Positions 61,203 through 64,000 of a DNA stretch of 64,000 nt are shown here, piece by piece (positions within the stretch are counted from its first letter, which is position 1; each line of letters opens with the position of its first letter). The DNA is taken from the NCBI GenBank assembly GCA_964292695.1, contig CAXYWB010000003.1, positions 8,708 through 72,707 on the forward strand, in the 5' to 3' direction. The notes beneath the pieces were generated by a model. That model was not told where the DNA came from and ran no database searches. It saw nothing but the letters and a program-made list of their open reading frames with translations. The stretch is from UPXZ01 sp018055865 (GTDB lineage Bacteria; Bacteroidota; Bacteroidia; Bacteroidales; Paludibacteraceae). The position numbers were made by a program, and so were the translations under genes.

Positions 61203-62726
61203 TCACAATCTTCTCGAAACTCCATGAGTGGGAGTGCTTTCCCATTTGAAGCGGTTCACCGCAGTGACCACGAAGGTGGTTCTACCCTTGAATTTTCGGT
61301 CGAGCTCATGCAAATCCACGCAGGCTTCGGTAGTCAGCGCCACGATATTCTGCGGATCGTTCATATCGCCCACTTCTTTGCCTTTGAAGCCATACACCAC
61401 ATAATACATCACTTCGCAGCCGCCTTCTTCTTCCACTTCATCCCAAAGCAGAAAAGCTTCCTTACCGTCTTTCACTATTCGTAGATTTTGCGGTTGGGCA
61501 GAAGCCTCGCCTTTGATATTTTTGCTTATGGGCTGTAATGCAGGGTGCTTGTAGTAATTGTTCTGAAGGGTATCGAGCAGCCCTTTTGGATTCCGGTTGA
61601 AGGTTTTGGCACTGAAATAGACTGCACCTTCCACTTTCGGGTATTGCTGATTCATTTTGAGCTGACGGGCCAGTTCGTTGCCGTTTTTCCAGGCAGGAAT
61701 GTTATTTACTCCTAATCCCGATGCATAAAGCCCGATGTATAGATTTTTTCCATAAGTATTGTCACTCCACCATTTTATAAGCACCTCATAGTCAGCTACT
61801 TTTTTGCCAATTTCCCAGTACAGTTGCGGAACGATATAATCGATTGTTCCTTCCTTCAGCCACTTCAGTATATCGGCATAGAGGTCGTCGTAGTTCGTAA
61901 TTCCCGCCCGTGTAGCCGAACCGCGCGGGTCCATGTTGTCGTTTCGCCACACTCCGAACGGGCTGACTCCGAATTGCACCCAGGGCTTCAGGTCTTTAAT
62001 GGTTTTCTGCAATTCGCTGATTACCATATCCACATTATTGCGTCGCCAGTCGGCTTTTTTATCGGGAGAAAATCCGCGGGGATTATCGCGGAATGTTTTT
62101 TCGTCAGGGAAATCGCGTCCACCCACCGGATAGGGATAGAAATAATCGTCGAAATGCAGCGCGTCAATATCATATCGCATGATGATATCTGCCACCACTT
62201 TGTTCAGAAATTCGCGGGTTTCGTCCATTCCCGGGTCAAAATAATGTTTTCCGCCATACTCCACAAAAAGATTTTTATTTTTGTAGTAAAGATGGTCCTT
62301 ATCCAGCTGGTTTATTTGTTTTGCCGTATTCGTCACGCGGTACGGATTGATCCATCCGTGTACCTCCATGCATCGCTTGTGGGCTTCTTCGATAATAAAC
62401 TGGAGCGGATCGTAGTAAGGCGTCGGACGTTTGCCCTGCTTCCCGTTCAGGTAGTAAGACCACGGTTCCAGGTCCGAAGGGTAAAAACTGTCGGCCGTTG
62501 GGCGAATCTGCAGTACAATGGCATTGATGCCGCTTTTCTTCAGTTTGTCAAGCATTTCGCGCATTTCAATGCGTTGTTGGGTGGGTGTCAGGTCAGGCTT
62601 ACTCGGCCAGTCGATATTGGCAACGGTAGCAATCCACACGGCACGCATCTCGCGTTTGAGTTGTTTCTGGGCAGAAAGTGTCAGAACAAATGAAATAAGC
62701 AGTAATAAAGTGGTCAGTCTTTTCAT
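61203..62726 (-). CDS. family 10-like glycosyl hydrolase (GHL10, DUF187)
   Basis: A secreted 507-residue protein: signal peptide (MKRLTTLLLLISFVLTLSAQ), then a TIM-barrel with the GHL10 opening (EMRAVWIATVANIDWPS), LHFDDYFYP and WVQFGVSPFGVWRND signatures, and a fibronectin-III-like C-terminal domain (about 415-507). Members act on cell-wall or environmental glycans, but the true substrate of this class is not settled. It is monocistronic. Confidence 0.88.
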   Translation of the reverse strand: MKRLTTLLLLISFVLTLSAQKQLKREMRAVWIATVANIDWPSKPDLTPTQQRIEMREMLDKLKKSGINAIVLQIRPTADSFYPSDLEPWSYYLNGKQGKRPTPYYDPLQFIIEEAHKRCMEVHGWINPYRVTNTAKQINQLDKDHLYYKNKNLFVEYGGKHYFDPGMDETREFLNKVVADIIMRYDIDALHFDDYFYPYPVGGRDFPDEKTFRDNPRGFSPDKKADWRRNNVDMVISELQKTIKDLKPWVQFGVSPFGVWRNDNMDPRGSATRAGITNYDDLYADILKWLKEGTIDYIVPQLYWEIGKKVADYEVLIKWWSDNTYGKNLYIGLYASGLGVNNIPAWKNGNELARQLKMNQQYPKVEGAVYFSAKTFNRNPKGLLDTLQNNYYKHPALQPISKNIKGEASAQPQNLRIVKDGKEAFLLWDEVEEEGGCEVMYYVVYGFKGKEVGDMNDPQNIVALTTEACVDLHELDRKFKGRTTFVVTAVNRFKWESTPTHGVSRRL

Positions 62727-62754
62727 AACGAATGAGAAATTTCTAAATTTTGAG

Positions 62755-62785
62755 CAAAAATACGTTTTTTTTCTCCCGTGTGCAA
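62755..62785 (-). promoter_or_regulatory. promoter of the GHL10 gene
   Basis: On the minus strand TTG (62785-62783), 20 bp, then TATTTTTG (62762-62755), 28 bp before the ATG. Confidence 0.72.
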
Positions 62786-62847
62786 CTTGAATGGAGTTGT
62801 CTGCATTACGAAAATCCGCAGATTAACAAAGTTTTACTGATTTTTAC

Positions 62848-62855
62848 TACTTTTG
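62848..62855 (+). promoter_or_regulatory. -7 element immediately upstream of prmC
   Basis: TACTTTTG fits TAnnTTTG and ends four bases before the ATG. If used, the transcript would be nearly leaderless. No -33 box at the usual spacing. Confidence 0.4.
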
Positions 62856-62859
62856 TGCC

Positions 62860-63720
62860 ATGCAACAATTCCTGAAAGATTTACAGACATCACTTAAAGG
62901 AGAATACTCCGAAAGTGAAATTCACGTGCTCGGCATGCTGATACTCGAAAAGTTAACCGGTTTTTCGCGCATCTGGTTGTTGATTCATAAAGAGTTGAAG
63001 TTAAACGATGAACAAAATATAATCGCCAGCCAATATCTTGAGCGTTTGAAGAACCATGAGCCTATACAATATATACTTGGTGAAACTGAATTTTACGGCC
63101 TGAAATTCAAGGTCAATCCGTCGGTACTGATTCCCCGCCCCGAGACCGAAGAGCTGGTGGAGTGGGTAAAGCCCCCCCACCCCCCGAAGGGGGGATTTTT
63201 GAGCGGTACGCCAACTTTGCTAGATGTTGGCACTGGGAGTGGCTGTATCGCTGTTGCTTTAAAAAAGAAATTTCCGTCTGCCAATGTTTCGGCCATGGAT
63301 ATCTCACCCGAAGCGTTGGCTTTGGCCAAAGAAAATGCAGCGTTGAACGAGGTGAACATCGAATTTATTCAGGATGATATCCTGCATCCCGCCGCTACTG
63401 ACCGGAAATGGGATGTGATTGTGAGCAATCCGCCCTATATACCTGCCTCCGAACAGCGTTATTTGCACAAAAATGTAACGGACTTTGAGCCGCATCTGGC
63501 GCTGTTTGTTCAGGACAATGATCCACTTATTTTCTACCGTAAAATTGCCGAATTTGCATTATCACACCTCACTGCCGGCGGCCGCCTCTATGTCGAAATA
63601 CACCAAAGTCTCGGCCGGCAGTGCTGCCAGCTCCTTGAATCCATGGGGTTTCAATCGGTTGAGCTTCGCAAAGATCTGTCGGGTAACGACAGAATGATTT
63701 CCTCTTTTGCCTCCGGCTAA
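62860..63720 (+). CDS. prmC: peptide chain release factor N5-glutamine methyltransferase PrmC, with an in-frame repeat insertion
   Basis: PrmC methylates the GGQ glutamine of release factors. The 286-residue protein has a helical N-terminal domain (about 1-75), motif I LDVGTGSG from residue 121 and the catalytic NPPY at 190-193. Between the domains, where homologues have a short linker after the conserved IPRPETEELVEWV, residues of about 104-114 (KPPHPPKGGFL) are encoded by a C-rich palindromic repeat (63170-63197) read in frame. The rest is complete, so the protein is probably active. Confidence 0.94.
   Translation: MQQFLKDLQTSLKGEYSESEIHVLGMLILEKLTGFSRIWLLIHKELKLNDEQNIIASQYLERLKNHEPIQYILGETEFYGLKFKVNPSVLIPRPETEELVEWVKPPHPPKGGFLSGTPTLLDVGTGSGCIAVALKKKFPSANVSAMDISPEALALAKENAALNEVNIEFIQDDILHPAATDRKWDVIVSNPPYIPASEQRYLHKNVTDFEPHLALFVQDNDPLIFYRKIAEFALSHLTAGGRLYVEIHQSLGRQCCQLLESMGFQSVELRKDLSGNDRMISSFASG
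63170..63197. repeat. C-rich palindromic repeat inside prmC
   Basis: GCCCCCCCACCCCCCGAAGGGGGGATTT, an exact member of the repeat family lying in frame within a conserved gene. Confidence 0.85.
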
Positions 63721-64000
63721 AAATAAGCGGCTATTCATCCATTGCATTGGCCTTTAGGCCATTCATTTGAAGATTCAAAGATGTTTGGGCTTTAGCCAAA
63801 TGATTAAACAGGATTTGGCTAAGCATTTGGATTAAATAATCTTAAAATTCAGGATTCTAAAGGCTGAAACCTTTTCTTAAATGCACCCTGCCACACAACA
63901 AACCACTATCTTTTTCCGTTATATTCGTGATAGAACCACACATTTAATAAATGAAATTCATACAATATTTTTCACAACCATTAAATTCAAAAAAAATGAA
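63721..64000. other. intergenic region at the right edge
   Basis: No open frame or RNA gene. Short related words (GGCCTTTAGGCC, GGGCTTTAGCC, GGATTTGGCTAAGC) occur around 63745-63825 and may be repeat debris. An ATG at 63996 after an A-rich stretch may be the start of the next gene, but only five bases are visible. Confidence 0.4.

Overview
The window looks like chromosome of a Bacteroidota bacterium, most likely of the order Bacteroidales. The signs are the C-terminus of a SprA/Sov-type type IX secretion protein at the left edge, promoters of the Bacteroidetes type (TTG or TTTG, 19-20 bp, TAnnTTTG), a TonB-dependent receptor paired with a DUF4249 lipoprotein, a GH77 enzyme with N-terminal starch-binding modules, and the gene string ftsX-DUF3098-uppP-truB-queA. 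Methylmalonyl-CoA genes (succinate-propionate pathway) and a flavodiiron protein suggest a fermentative, anaerobic or microaerobic life. I see no prophage, insertion sequence, CRISPR array or rRNA operon. One tRNA gene (Ala, GGC) is present.

Layout. 0-11 kb: sprA tail, dsbD, grpE-dnaJ, PPK2, amino-acid permease, CPBP protease, ribosomal protein S1 with long charged tails, a small lipoprotein. 11-18.7 kb: tRNA-Ala, DUF4286-ruvC, dodecin, the methylmalonyl-CoA operon (mce-mmdA-oadG-like-mmdC), sufS/sufE, an aldo/keto reductase. 18.8-28.4 kb: GH20 hexosaminidase, methyltransferase, YfhO, then the ftsX to queA string. 28.4-32.7 kb (minus strand): a compact operon for pantothenate and CoA synthesis, a DUF2520 protein (possible ketopantoate reductase) followed by panB-panC-panD-coaB-coaC. 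32.8-41.2 kb: dnaX, DUF4249 plus TonB receptor, two related secreted proteins, prs. 41.4-51 kb: GH77 amylomaltase, EamA transporter, and a five-gene cluster resembling a complete Lol-like transenvelope export system (barrel, ATPase, two permeases, LolA-like protein). 51-64 kb: recX, an AraC-Ogt fusion, cation/proton antiporter, mscS, nadE, DUF2721, a decayed gene, flavodiiron protein, GHL10 glycosidase, prmC.

The strongest unusual signals are: (1) the six-gene pantothenate/CoA operon with separate coaB and coaC in reversed order and a candidate PanG; (2) a run of ten A in dnaX just after the clamp-loader core, where slippage in either direction meets a stop within five codons; (3) a C-rich palindromic repeat (CCCCCTAACCCCCTAAAGGGGG-like) scattered between genes from about 45 to 63 kb and apparently translated in frame inside prmC, at the edges of two ABC-transporter genes and possibly in nadE; (4) the Lol-like cluster; (5) a pair of secreted paralogues whose terminators also look alike. 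Everything else reads as ordinary core chromosome.
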